A stretch of DNA of 64,000 nt from an uncultured Thiohalocapsa sp. (GTDB taxonomy: Bacteria > Pseudomonadota > Gammaproteobacteria > Chromatiales > Chromatiaceae): the NCBI RefSeq assembly GCF_913063425.1, contig NZ_CAJXYK010000011.1, positions 62,001-126,000 of the forward strand. Reading direction: 5' to 3'. Positions 36,598-45,909 of this stretch are shown here, piece by piece (the stretch's first letter is position 1; each line of letters starts with the position of its first letter). Both the position numbers and the translations under genes were made by a program. Below the pieces are notes generated by a model. That model saw only the letters and a list, made by a program, of their open reading frames with translations. It made no database searches and was not told where the DNA came from.

Positions 36598-37965
36598 TCA
36601 GCGCTCCGCTTTGCCGACGCTGAGACCGTACTTGGCGATCTTCCGGTCCAGGGCGGGGCGTGAGATGCCGAGGATCTCGCAGCTGCGCGCCTTGTGACCG
36701 CCGGTGTGGTGCAGCACCCGCTGCACATGCTCCGCCTCCACCTCGTCCAGGGTGCGCAGCACGCCTGCGCCATCGGCCGCGCCTGCCCCGGGCGCCGCTG
36801 GGCCGGCGGACGCCGCGGGCAGATCCAGCAGTTGCTCCGTCACCACGCCGGTGCGCGCGGCGAGCGCCGCCCGCGTCAAGAGGTTTTCGAGCTCGCGCAC
36901 GTTGCCTGGCCAGTCATGGGTTCCGAGGGCGGCAAGTGCGGCGTCGGTGAGCCGCGGGCGGGCGATTGCCAGCCGCTCGGCGATGCGGCCCAGGAGCCCC
37001 TCGGCGAGCAGCGGGATGTCCTCTGGGCGCTCGCGCAGGGGCGGCATGTGGATTTCCACCACTCGCAGGCGGTAGGCCAGATCTTCGCGGAAGCGCCCGG
37101 CGGCGGCTTCAGTCATGAGGTCGCGGTTGGTGGCGGCGACGATGCGGGCGTTGCTGGTGAGGGTCTCGGTGCCGCCGACGCGCTCGAAGGTCTTCTCCTG
37201 GATGGCCCGCAGCAGCTTGGCCTGGAGCGGGCCCGCGAGCTCGCCCACCTCGTCCAGGAATAGGGTCCCGTTGCGGGCCTGCTCCAGCTTGCCTGGCTTG
37301 CGGGCGTGGGCGCCGGTGAAGGCGCCGCGCTCGTGCCCGAACAGCTCGCTCTCCAGCAGGGTGTCCACCAGCGCGGCGCAGTTGACGGCGACGAAGGGCC
37401 CGGCCGCCCCGCTGTGCTGGTGGATGAGGCGGGCGACCACCTCTTTGCCGGTGCCGGACTCGCCGGTCACGAGCACCGTCGCCGCCCCGCGCGCGGCGAC
37501 GGCGATGCCCTTGCTCACGGTCAGCATGGCGGCACTGCGGCCGATGAGGTCGCGCTCGGGTGCCATGGGGGCGGTATCGGGTGCCTGTGCGGCGGCGCTG
37601 CGCTCGGCCCTCAGGCGTGCGATGGTCGCCTCCAGCTGCGGGGTCTGCACCGGCTTGTGCACGAAGTCCGCGGCGCCCAGGCGCATGGCCTCGATGGCGA
37701 GCTCCAGGTCGTGCTGGCCGGTCATCATGACGACGGCAAGGTCCGGCGTGCCCGCCAGCAGCTGCGGCAGCAGGTCGATGCCGCGGCCGTCCGGCAGGTG
37801 CTGGTCCAGCAGCGCGACCTCGCATCGGCGCGATGCGGCGGCCGCCAGGCCCGCGGCGCAGTCGCGGGCGACCTCCACCTGCGCGCCCTGGTCTTCGAAG
37901 TGCAGGGCCAGCATCTCGGCGAGCGCCGCGTCGTCTTCGATGATGAGAAGGCGCGTCTGCTGCAT
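36598..37965 (-). CDS. Sigma-54-dependent response regulator (NtrC family)
   Basis: 455 residues. Receiver domain with phospho-acceptor Asp54 (VALLDQHLPD); AAA+ domain with intact Walker A GESGTGKE (168-175), sigma-54 contact loop GAFTGA (214-219) and Walker B FLDEVGEL; C-terminal Fis-type helix-turn-helix ending HKARSCEILGISRPALDRKI. Unlike the NtrX-like protein at 16398, it has every residue needed to activate sigma-54 RNA polymerase. No histidine kinase is adjacent, so it is an orphan here. It is divergent from a small membrane peptide gene. The start is the ATG at 37965. Confidence 0.92.
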   Translation of the reverse strand: MQQTRLLIIEDDAALAEMLALHFEDQGAQVEVARDCAAGLAAAASRRCEVALLDQHLPDGRGIDLLPQLLAGTPDLAVVMMTGQHDLELAIEAMRLGAADFVHKPVQTPQLEATIARLRAERSAAAQAPDTAPMAPERDLIGRSAAMLTVSKGIAVAARGAATVLVTGESGTGKEVVARLIHQHSGAAGPFVAVNCAALVDTLLESELFGHERGAFTGAHARKPGKLEQARNGTLFLDEVGELAGPLQAKLLRAIQEKTFERVGGTETLTSNARIVAATNRDLMTEAAAGRFREDLAYRLRVVEIHMPPLRERPEDIPLLAEGLLGRIAERLAIARPRLTDAALAALGTHDWPGNVRELENLLTRAALAARTGVVTEQLLDLPAASAGPAAPGAGAADGAGVLRTLDEVEAEHVQRVLHHTGGHKARSCEILGISRPALDRKIAKYGLSVGKAER

Positions 37966-38114
37966 GTTTCGGTCGCTTGAGGGGAGGACCGGCGCGGGTC
38001 GGGGCTCTCGCGCGCAAAGCTTAGCATTCTGTGGGTGGGGCACTCCGAGCGCCGGGGACGCCAGCCCTGCGCTGCCGGGAGCCGAATCCAGGAAGCGGTG
38101 GATTCTGTTAGGTG

Positions 38115-38157
38115 TTGTTACGATTTGTTACTTTAAAAATTAGAATCTACTTATATA
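38115..38157 (+). promoter_or_regulatory. AT-rich promoter with TTGTTAC direct repeats
   Basis: Two exact TTGTTAC copies (38115-38121 and 38125-38131) are spaced one helical turn apart. A markedly AT-rich stretch and a tatata element (38152-38157) follow, all upstream of the small peptide gene at 38200. They look like a tandem activator or repressor site plus a -10 region. No -24/-12 sigma-54 consensus was seen. Confidence 0.5.
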
Positions 38158-38199
38158 CTCATGCCCATCGTCAATACCGACTTGAACCGGAGTTACAAC

Positions 38200-38379
38200 A
38201 TGCTCGAAACACTCGCCATCGCAGCACTCGTCATGGGCGGCGTCTCCACGGCCACCATCGTCACCGATGATCAGGCCGTGGCCGACGCGGACCGCCAGAC
38301 CAACAGCGTCGAGGTGCAGAAGCAGGATCAGCGCGAGACCCGGCAGGCCAACGCCGCCGAGAATCCCTTCCTCGACTGA
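38200..38379 (+). CDS. Small peptide with N-terminal hydrophobic segment
   Basis: 59 residues. Start MLETLAIAALVMGGVSTATI forms a membrane helix or uncleaved signal; the rest is hydrophilic, Gln/Asp/Glu-rich (VQKQDQRETRQ) and ends ENPFLD. GGAG lies 7 nt before the ATG at 38200; an in-frame ATG at 38161 lacks a ribosome-binding site. It has its own promoter-like region and a strong terminator, so it is probably an expressed single-gene unit. No family recognised. Confidence 0.65.
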   Translation: MLETLAIAALVMGGVSTATIVTDDQAVADADRQTNSVEVQKQDQRETRQANAAENPFLD

Positions 38380-38428
38380 TCCAACGGAGCGCGGCCGGCC
38401 CGCTTGGCCGGGCCGGCGGCTCTAAGCC

Positions 38429-38461
38429 GGCCCCGGGTCCTGGACCCGGGGCCGTTTTTTT
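38429..38461 (+). terminator. Rho-independent terminator
   Basis: Twelve-base complementary arms ggccccgggtcc / ggacccggggcc are separated by a single base and followed by seven T residues. It ends the small peptide transcript. A second GC stem sits just upstream (about 38395-38416). Confidence 0.88.
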
Positions 38462-38508
38462 GTGCCTTTTGCCTGTGCGAACCGGCTGCGCGGTGGCGTC
38501 GGATGGGC

Positions 38509-39420
38509 TCAGCCCCCAGCCTCGATACGGATCAGCTCCGGCTGCGGCGCAGCGTCGGCTTCGCCCTGCCAGCTCTGCCGCAGGGGCCTCAGATCCTGAC
38601 AGGTCCGGCCCACGGCGAGGCGCACATAGGCGGCGTCCGCCACCCGCCCGGCGCTCGGGTCGAGGCCGCGCCAGCCGGCACCCGGCACCAGCACCTCCGC
38701 CCAGTGGTGCAGGCCCGCTCCGTCGGCGGCAGGCGGCTCGGAGTGGTAGCCGCTCACCAGGCGCGCCGGCAGCCCCCAGCTGCGGGCGAGGGCCGCGAGG
38801 GTCATCGCCAGCTCCGCCGGTGTGCCGCGGGCCTCGCGCAGCGGGCGGTCCGCACTGGCGTCCTCGGCTGTGGCGCCGGCCGTGACGTCGAGTCGGAGGC
38901 TGGCGCAGGTCCCGGTGAGCCAGGTGTTGGCATCCTGGAGCTGGGCGAAGAGCGCGACCCCGGGGCGCAGCACCGGCAGCGCATCCGCCATCCGGGCATC
39001 GACGCCGAGCTCCGTGGCGTCGGCGCCGTCCACCAGTGCCTGGAGCAGCGGGGATGCCGCGTCGCGATGCAGCACCAGATCCCACAGCCGCGGGGCCTCG
39101 CGCAGGCTCGCGCTGATCCACTCCCGCTCCCGGGCGGGCTCGATGCGCTCGCAGGCGAAGGGATCATCCAGCAGCGTTTCCACGTCGGCGTCCATCGCCA
39201 ACAGGAGGCCGTCATGGGCGCCGAGCAGCGCGGTGCGGTGCACCTGGTTGCCGAAACAGTCCCGGTGCGAGGCCATGTCCACTTGCGGCGTGCAGGTCAC
39301 CGCGAGCCGGTGCAGGCGCTGGCCCGCGTCGTCCCAGGGGGCGCAGCGCCACTCCAGGTGATGCTCCCGCACCGGGGCGGGGCAGCGGATGGCCACGCTG
39401 CGGTGGATGCGAAACCTCAT
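38509..39420 (-). CDS. Transglutaminase-like protein lacking the catalytic Cys
   Basis: 303 residues, homologous to bacterial transglutaminase-like proteins (N-terminal beta domain plus Transglut_core). Where homologues have GVCxDFAHL, this protein reads RGTPAELAM, with Pro201 in the Cys position. The His/Asp regions LHHWAEVLVPG and GLDPSAG are retained. Cysteine-dependent amidase or transamidase chemistry is therefore unlikely. It overlaps the alpha-E gene by 4 bp and is the last gene of the ATP-grasp/alpha-E/transglutaminase operon. Confidence 0.8.
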   Translation of the reverse strand: MRFRIHRSVAIRCPAPVREHHLEWRCAPWDDAGQRLHRLAVTCTPQVDMASHRDCFGNQVHRTALLGAHDGLLLAMDADVETLLDDPFACERIEPAREREWISASLREAPRLWDLVLHRDAASPLLQALVDGADATELGVDARMADALPVLRPGVALFAQLQDANTWLTGTCASLRLDVTAGATAEDASADRPLREARGTPAELAMTLAALARSWGLPARLVSGYHSEPPAADGAGLHHWAEVLVPGAGWRGLDPSAGRVADAAYVRLAVGRTCQDLRPLRQSWQGEADAAPQPELIRIEAGG

Positions 39421-40433
39421 GCGGCACCCCCGGCGGCTTGGCCCGGCCGGGTGGCCGGCAGGTCCGGCGAGTCTTCCGCCGCCGCCATGTGCGCCTGGAA
39501 GTAGTCCGCCTGCAAGGCCGTGGTCAGCGCCGCGAGCAGATCCAGGAAGCGCTCCAGATACTCGTGCAGCCCCTGCTCCAGAATCCCGCGCGAGGACACG
39601 TCGGTGAGGTGGGCGCGCAGGGCGGCCATGTGCGCCGGCACGTCACCACCGGGCACCTGCCCGATGCGCCCCAGCGCCCGCTCCATGCCGTCCATGCAAC
39701 AGCGCAGGGAGCGCGGGAAGTCGGGGTCCAGCAGCACGAACTCCACCACGTCGATGGGCCGGATGCCGCTCTGGTACTTGCGCCGGTATGCCTCGAAGCC
39801 CGACAAGGACTTGAGCAGTGCACCCCACTGGTAGTAGTCGAGCGGCGAGCCCACCAGGGTCAGGTCCGGCAGCAGCAGGTGGTAGCGCACGTCGAGGATG
39901 CGGGCGGTCATGTCGGCGCGCTCCTGGAGGCTGCCGAGCGCCGTGAAGCCGTACGCCTCGCCGCGCATCATGGTGCTCTGGGTGAGGCCGAAGAAGAGCG
40001 CCACCTCGCGGTGCACATAGGCGTAGAGGTCCGCCGCACGCCAGGGTTGGAGCTTGGTCTTGAGATGGCTGTCGGTGGTGAGCCAGAACTGGTTGATGGC
40101 CTCCCACATCTCCTGGGAGATGCGGTCGCGCACCACCCGGGCGTTCTCGCGGGCGATGCGCAGGCTGTTGTAGAGCGAGCCCGGGTTGTCCTTGTCCTGT
40201 GTGAGAAAGCGGATGACGCGCTGTACCGTCACCTGGCCGTCCGGGTGGCGCGCCAGATAGCGCTCGTCGGCCTCGACGATGGTGAGCAGCGGCGTCCACT
40301 GCATCGCCTCCGTGGCGCCCTCGTCGGCCTCCAGCATGTAGCGCACGTTGATGTCCAGGATGCGCGCGGTGTCGTCCGCGCGCTCCAGGTTGCGGGACAT
40401 CCAGTACAGGCTCTCGGCGATGCGGCTCAGCAT
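39417..40433 (-). CDS. Alpha-E domain protein (DUF403)
   Basis: 338-residue all-helical alpha-E (DUF403) protein. It begins MLSRIAESLYWMSRNLERAD, a hallmark of the family, and has GEAYGFTALGSLQERADMTA in the middle. The family is linked genomically to circularly permuted ATP-grasp proteins and transglutaminases in putative peptide-ligation systems. The start is the ATG at 40433; the open frame upstream passes through a tacggag repeat. The C-terminal tail is longer than usual. Confidence 0.88.
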   Translation of the reverse strand: MLSRIAESLYWMSRNLERADDTARILDINVRYMLEADEGATEAMQWTPLLTIVEADERYLARHPDGQVTVQRVIRFLTQDKDNPGSLYNSLRIARENARVVRDRISQEMWEAINQFWLTTDSHLKTKLQPWRAADLYAYVHREVALFFGLTQSTMMRGEAYGFTALGSLQERADMTARILDVRYHLLLPDLTLVGSPLDYYQWGALLKSLSGFEAYRRKYQSGIRPIDVVEFVLLDPDFPRSLRCCMDGMERALGRIGQVPGGDVPAHMAALRAHLTDVSSRGILEQGLHEYLERFLDLLAALTTALQADYFQAHMAAAEDSPDLPATRPGQAAGGAA

Positions 40434-40440
40434 GTTGAGA

Positions 40441-40479
40441 AGGACGGAGCACGAAGTACGAGGTACGGAGTACGGTGGC
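40441..40479. repeat. tacggag intergenic repeat, single block
   Basis: Tandem, slightly diverged gtacgaag/gtacggag units between the ATP-grasp and alpha-E genes. Related to the inverted pair at about 53350-53430. Confidence 0.75.
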
Positions 40480-40528
40480 GGAGTCCGGCTGCTCGCCGGG
40501 CGACTGATTCTGGAGTACTCGCCCTCCT

Positions 40529-42013
40529 TCACTCCGCCAACACCCAAGTATCCTTACTCCCCCCACCCTGCGACGAGTTCACCACCAGCGACCCCTTGGT
40601 CATGGCCACGCGCGTGAGGCCGCCCGGCACCACGTCGATGCCGTCGCCATAGACGATGAAGGGGCGCAGGTCAAGGTGGCGGGATTCCAGCTCCCCGTCG
40701 AGGTAACAGATGTGGCGGGAGAGCTGGACCACGGGCTGGGCGATGTAGTTGCGCGGGTCCGCCTGCACGCGGCGGGCGAAGTCGGCGCGCTGGGCCGTGG
40801 TGGAGCTCGGCCCCATCAGCATGCCGTAGCCGCCGGACTCAGCGACGGCTTTGACCACCATGCGCTCCAGGTTGTCCAGCACATAGGCGCGGTCGTCGGG
40901 GTCGGTCATCTGGTAGGTGGGCACCTGCCGCAGGATCGGCTCCTCGCCCAGGTAGTAGCGCACGAGCGCCGGCACATGGCTGTAGACGGCCTTGTCGTCG
41001 GCGATGCCGGCGCCGGGCGCATTCACCAGGGCCACGTTGCCCGCGCGCCAGGCGTTGATCAGGCCGGCGACGCCGAGCACGGAGTCGGCGCGGAACACCA
41101 GCGGGTCCAGAAAGGCGTCGTCCACCCGGCGGTAGATGACATCCACCTGTTGCAGGCCATGGGTGGTCTTGAGAAAGACACGGTCGTTGCGGCAGACCAG
41201 GTCGCGCCCCTCGGCGAGCTCCACGCCCATTTCCTTGGCCAGAAAGGTGTGCTCGAAGTAGGCGGAGTTGTAGATCCCGGGCGTCAGCACGACGATGCTC
41301 GCCCGGTCCTTGCCCCTGGGCGAGAGGTGCCTCAGCGCCTGCAGCAGCAGGGCCGGGTAGTGCTCCACGCGCCGCACCCGGTACTTGCTGAAGAACTCGG
41401 GCAGGATGCGCCGCTCGACGATGCGGTTCTCGATCATGTACGACACGCCGGACGGTGTGCGCAGGTTGTCCTCCAGCACCAGATAGCGGCCGTCCTCGTC
41501 GCGGATCAGGTCCACGCCGCCGATGTGGGTGTAGATGTCGTGCGGGGCGTCGATGTCCATGATCTCGCGGCAGAAGTCTTTGCCGCGAAAGATCAGCGCC
41601 GGCGCAATGACGCCGTCCTTGAGGCAGCGCTGGCCGTGGTAGAGGTCCTTCAGAAAGAGGTTCAGCGCGCGGATGCGCTGCTTGAGGCCCGCTTCGATGT
41701 GCGCCCACTCGGCGGCGGTGATGATGCGTGGCAGGATGTCGAATGGCCAGACCCGCTCGATGCCCTCATCGGACTCCGAGTACACCGTGAAGGTCACGCC
41801 CTCGGTGTGCAGTGTCAGGTGCGCTTCACGCGCCTTGTCGCCGAGCAGGTGCTGCCCCGTGCGCTGGATGTGCTCCCACATGGGCAGGTAATGCTCGCGC
41901 GGGCGGAAGTCCTCCTGGTAGAACTCGTGATAGGCGCGGGCGGCACTCGTGTCGGCGCCCGGCGGGCGGGCAGCGAAGCTCGGCAAAGACTGGCTCTGGA
42001 AAGCGGCTGACAC
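40529..42013 (-). CDS. Circularly permuted type 2 ATP-grasp protein (DUF404/DUF407)
   Basis: 494 residues, full length for the circularly permuted ATP-grasp family. Motifs include YTHIGGVDLIRDEDGRYLVL, EDNLRTPSGVSYMIENR, DVIYRRVDDAFLDPL and ESGGYGMLMG, all typical. The family is predicted to ligate amino acids or peptides. It is the first gene of the three-gene operon with alpha-E and the Cys-less transglutaminase. The GTG start gives the expected N-terminus but lacks a clear ribosome-binding site, so a short shift is possible. Confidence 0.92.
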   Translation of the reverse strand: MSAAFQSQSLPSFAARPPGADTSAARAYHEFYQEDFRPREHYLPMWEHIQRTGQHLLGDKAREAHLTLHTEGVTFTVYSESDEGIERVWPFDILPRIITAAEWAHIEAGLKQRIRALNLFLKDLYHGQRCLKDGVIAPALIFRGKDFCREIMDIDAPHDIYTHIGGVDLIRDEDGRYLVLEDNLRTPSGVSYMIENRIVERRILPEFFSKYRVRRVEHYPALLLQALRHLSPRGKDRASIVVLTPGIYNSAYFEHTFLAKEMGVELAEGRDLVCRNDRVFLKTTHGLQQVDVIYRRVDDAFLDPLVFRADSVLGVAGLINAWRAGNVALVNAPGAGIADDKAVYSHVPALVRYYLGEEPILRQVPTYQMTDPDDRAYVLDNLERMVVKAVAESGGYGMLMGPSSTTAQRADFARRVQADPRNYIAQPVVQLSRHICYLDGELESRHLDLRPFIVYGDGIDVVPGGLTRVAMTKGSLVVNSSQGGGSKDTWVLAE

Positions 42014-42727
42014 GTCTGTGGCTCAGTGAATGGCGGGCACCGGCTGCAAACCTCTCTAGCGATTAAGCAAGACGCGTACCCGAGCTTCGCAAAACGCGTA
42101 CGCGATGCAGGGCGTGGGCCATCCGGCGTGGTCGTCCGCGGCAAGCCCCTAGCCAAGGACCTTGAGCGGTGGCGCCCTCATGACGGTCGAGCGACAGCGA
42201 CGTCCGGTGCCGATGGTCGGCCTGCCCGCACGGTGAGCGCCGCCGGCTGCGAGCAGGCTGCCCCGCATCGGGGCAACCCGGGACAGGCGACATCGGAATA
42301 ACGCCCAGGCCCGCGTCAGGCATCCAGGCGGTGAGCGCGCTGTCATGGGGCGCCGCGCAATGTTCTGGTGCAGGCGACGACCCGATGCGCCCGACACCGG
42401 CGCGTCCCGGGCACGCTCGCCGAGCTTTTTTGGCCCGCCGAAGGTAGGTTTCAGGGCGTGTGGCCCGAAAGTTGCAGGCTCGACGCTCTGTCAGCTTGCA
42501 TTCCGCCAGGTGCTCGCGGCTGATGGAGCCCGTCGTCTCCGCGGCCATCCGCTCGCAGTGACCGCACCACCCGCTGCCGACCACAACGGGTGCCAACGAG
42601 AAAACCAATACTTTGAAGAGAACCTATTGGCTGGTTCCGGGGCTTCCCCTCCAATACCCTAGCGCGTCGCTGTGGTGCAGCCTGTGCTGTGCCCCCCTTG
42701 TGCCTGCATGTCGAGGAGCACAGACCC
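42014..42727. other. Divergent intergenic region, no gene supported
   Basis: About 710 bp between the divergent ATP-grasp and mqo genes. It contains promoter space for both and AT-richer sequence near 42595-42650. No gene or clear repeat. Confidence 0.4.
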
Positions 42728-44128
42728 ATGACAGCCTCCACACACTATGATTGCATCGTCGTCGGCGGCGGTGTCACCGGCACCGCGCTGCTCTACGAGC
42801 TGGCCAGGTTCACGGACTTGAAGCGCCTGCTGCTGGTGGAGCGCCGCGAGCGCCCGGCGCAGGTGAATTCCCACGCCCACAACAACAGCCAGACCATCCA
42901 CTGCGGCGACATCGAGACCAACTACTCGCTGGAGAAGGCGGCGGCGGTGAAGCGCACGGCGTCGATGATCGTCAACTACGCCACCAAGCTGCCGGCGGCG
43001 GAGCGCGACCGCATCATCCACCGCATGCCGAAGATGGTGCTCGGCGTCGGCGCACGCGAATGCGGCTACCTGCGCGGGCGCTACCAGGCCTTCCGCAACC
43101 TGTACCCGCGCATGCAGCTGCTGGAGCGCGACGACATCGCAGACCTGGAGCCCAATGTCGCGCTGGTGAACGGCGCCCATCGAAACGAGGAAATCGTCGC
43201 CACCGGCACCCCGGACGATTACTGCGCCGTGGACTTCCAGGCCCTGTCGGAGTCCTTCTCCGCCCAGTGCGAGCGCCTGGACCGGGCGCCGGACCGCCAC
43301 GTGAGCCAGCTCTACAACACCGAAGTCTCCGAGATCGCCAAGGACGGCGACGACTATCTGCTCCAGACCAGCCGCGGCCCCATGCTTGCGCGCTCCGTGG
43401 TGGTCTGCGCCGGCGGGCACTCGCTGCTGATGGCACAGCGCATGGGCTTCGGCCTGGAGTACTCCTGCCTGCCCATGGCCGGGTCCTTCTACTTCGCCCC
43501 CGAGGCCCTCAACGGCAAGGTCTACACGGTGCAGAATCCGGCGCTGCCCTTCGCCGCCGTGCACGGCGACCGCGACATCGCCACCGACGGCAAGACCCGG
43601 TTCGGCCCCACGGCGCTGATGCTGCCCATGCTGGAGCGCTACAACCCGGCCACCATCCGCGACTTCTTCCGCGTGCTGAACCTGGACCAGGACGTGGTGG
43701 CCACCCTCTGGAACCTGCTCAAGGTGGCCGACATCCGCAACTATGTGCTGCGGAACTTCCTCTACGAGGTGCCCTGGCTCAACCGCCGTCTGTTCCTGCG
43801 CGAGATCCGCAAGATCGTCCCGCAGCTGACGGTGCAGGACATCGAGTACGCCCATGGCTACGGCGGCGTGCGCCCGCAGCTCATCGACCGCCGCTCCCGT
43901 GAGCTCAAGATGGGCGAGGTCAAGATCATCGACGGCCACGGCATCGTCTTCAACATGACGCCGTCCCCCGGCGGCACCAGCTGCCTCGGGAATGCCGAGC
44001 AGGACCTGCGTCTGGTGGCCGAGCACCTGGGCGCCCGGGTCGACTGGGCCGCCTTCGAGCGCGAGCTGCTCACCGGCCACGAGGACACCCGCGACGTGCC
44101 GGCTCCCGTCCTCGCTGCCGCCGGATGA
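42728..44128 (+). CDS. mqo: Malate:quinone oxidoreductase (FAD-dependent)
   Basis: 466-residue FAD-dependent oxidoreductase of the Mqo type, which oxidises malate to oxaloacetate and passes electrons to the quinone pool at the membrane. The FAD-binding motif is DCIVVGGGVTGTALLYEL at 8-25. Conserved NSHAHNNSQTIHCGDIETNY and GPTALMLPMLERYNP segments match the family. The second half retains PSPGGTSCLGNAEQD. Single gene with its own promoter region; its quinone is presumably ubiquinone, whose anaerobic pathway is also encoded here. Confidence 0.9.
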   Translation: MTASTHYDCIVVGGGVTGTALLYELARFTDLKRLLLVERRERPAQVNSHAHNNSQTIHCGDIETNYSLEKAAAVKRTASMIVNYATKLPAAERDRIIHRMPKMVLGVGARECGYLRGRYQAFRNLYPRMQLLERDDIADLEPNVALVNGAHRNEEIVATGTPDDYCAVDFQALSESFSAQCERLDRAPDRHVSQLYNTEVSEIAKDGDDYLLQTSRGPMLARSVVVCAGGHSLLMAQRMGFGLEYSCLPMAGSFYFAPEALNGKVYTVQNPALPFAAVHGDRDIATDGKTRFGPTALMLPMLERYNPATIRDFFRVLNLDQDVVATLWNLLKVADIRNYVLRNFLYEVPWLNRRLFLREIRKIVPQLTVQDIEYAHGYGGVRPQLIDRRSRELKMGEVKIIDGHGIVFNMTPSPGGTSCLGNAEQDLRLVAEHLGARVDWAAFERELLTGHEDTRDVPAPVLAAAG

Positions 44129-44976
44129 TGCACTTGGATCGGCCTTTGAGAGCCGACCTGCCCCAAGTCGACTGAAGTCGGCGCACCCCAGGGCTGGCGC
44201 CCCCGGGCACGCTGGCCTCATCCGGCCCCGTCGACAGGCGGACCTTCAGTCCGCCGGGCACGCGGGGCGGTCCACCGCCTCGGTCGGCGTCGCGGACAAA
44301 GCCGGCCCAGGGCGCCCGGCGCCCAAGGGCCGCGCAATCATCGCTCCCAACCAGCCCTTCGCGGCCTGCCAGGGCCTGCAACGGCTTGATGGTCGTCTTC
44401 ACCTCCACGTCACTGCCTGCCGCGCGCCCACAGGGTACCCGCGCGCCGAGCCGGCGGCGCGAGCCACGCGGCGTCCTCCCGCTGTGCAGCGCTTCAGCCA
44501 TAGCCGCAGCCGCAGCGACCTGGGCCTGTGCGCGCTGCCCGCGCTGCTCGCCACCGATCGATAACCCGCTCCTGCGGTTTCGCCATTCAACGCGCCGGTG
44601 CACACCTGCGTCTGCGTGCTGCGTGACCGCGGCGTCAATCCAGAGAAGGCGTCGTTCGGTGGGTCTGCGCTTTGCGCCGGTCAGCGTCGCAGCAGGAGCC
44701 TTCACTGGCATTGCGGCGCCTTGCGTTTACAACGGGAACTGCTGAAAAACGCGATGTGTATTCAACAAACAAGCTCGCCCGCGAGTCTACGGGAGAAATG
44801 AGATGCGCGCACCTCAGAATGAAATCGACGGTTGTGCCGGCATGCGCTTTGCGAATGGCAGAGTGTTGGCTGGAGACCTTACTCCCAGAGAAAGACTTGT
44901 AACAAAAATGTAAAGATGCTTAAGTATGATGCCCGCGCGACGATGAGTCGTTTGTTAACCTGGAGGAAAGAGTGTG
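44129..44976. other. Intergenic region with promoter for the 44977 gene
   Basis: About 850 bp. Most is uncoding GC-rich sequence. The last 80 bp is AT-rich, with ttgtaa near 44898 and taagtatgat near 44922-44931, a possible -35/-10 pair for the secreted protein gene. Confidence 0.4.
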
Positions 44977-45420
44977 ATGACAAAGTACGCAGTCGCAGTG
45001 ACGGCAGCCATTCTGTGTAATGCCGCGTTCGCCGATGCACGTATTGAGATCGACCAGAACGGGATCGACACCTTCCATGCACCGTTCGACGCCGACAACA
45101 CGGATAATGAAACCAAGTCAATGCCGCAGGCAGCGTCTTCGGTGCAGAACGATGATGCCGGTGTCTACTATGGTGATGCGATGACGACCGTGCGCCTGCA
45201 GCGCGCTGCGCTTCGCACGATTGGCCTCGTTTTAGGTGTGGAAGAGGTGACGATCACGTCGGATGACACCTATCAGAACGGGACTCTGCGGGTTGACGGC
45301 ACGAATTACAGTTGCCGCGACTGGCGTGCGACGCACAAGCTCGTCGGCGGCGCTGCGGATCAAGCCGTACTCGAGTCCGCCGAAGTCGAGATCTCTGTGA
45401 CGCTGACGAACTGCAGCTGA
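44977..45420 (+). CDS. Hypothetical secreted protein
   Basis: 147 residues. Signal peptide MTKYAVAVTAAILCNAAFAD (cleavage after AFA), then an acidic mature domain with one CRDW and a terminal Cys that could form a disulfide. No family recognised. The GGAGGAA about 8 nt before the ATG at 44977 is strong; a GTG immediately upstream is less likely. The codon use is less GC-biased than the housekeeping genes, consistent with an accessory gene. Confidence 0.72.
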   Translation: MTKYAVAVTAAILCNAAFADARIEIDQNGIDTFHAPFDADNTDNETKSMPQAASSVQNDDAGVYYGDAMTTVRLQRAALRTIGLVLGVEEVTITSDDTYQNGTLRVDGTNYSCRDWRATHKLVGGAADQAVLESAEVEISVTLTNCS

Positions 45421-45909
45421 CATTGGTCATGTCGGGAGCCCCTGGAACCTTGTAGAGGGAACATGGGCGATCGGTGCCAGGGACGGCTTATGCGATGTCC
45501 GCTCCTTGGCGGCGGCGCAAAGGCCACCGCTTTGGTTTTGCAAAAAGCCGTCGCGCTGTCTTCGTGTCAAGCGCGTTTGCGCAGGGCATCTGAACCAGCA
45601 ATGGCGTGGCACGCGCCAAGCGGTGTTCAGGCGCCTGCTGAATCTTCGTTGGATGAGCGCGGCCTGAAACGCACGAGAGCGGGGGTAGCGAAGGCGCCGC
45701 GGTCATGCTCACGTCATACCGCGCTTCGGCTGCACTCAGGCCGCTGAGGTTATGGCAATACTTGCCGAACCTCATTGCGCGCGATGACATGCCAACCAGA
45801 CCTTCTTGTCAGCCGGCGACAGACACTCGTCGCGCCACGCGAGGAAACACCGGCGATCAGACAGCTTGGCCTGGACCATGGCCGGTGCCTTGTTGCGATT
45901 AATCCCAGG
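45421..45909. other. Intergenic region, no gene supported
   Basis: About 490 bp between the secreted protein and the convergent PEP-CTERM-like gene. No gene and no strong terminator recognised. Confidence 0.4.
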
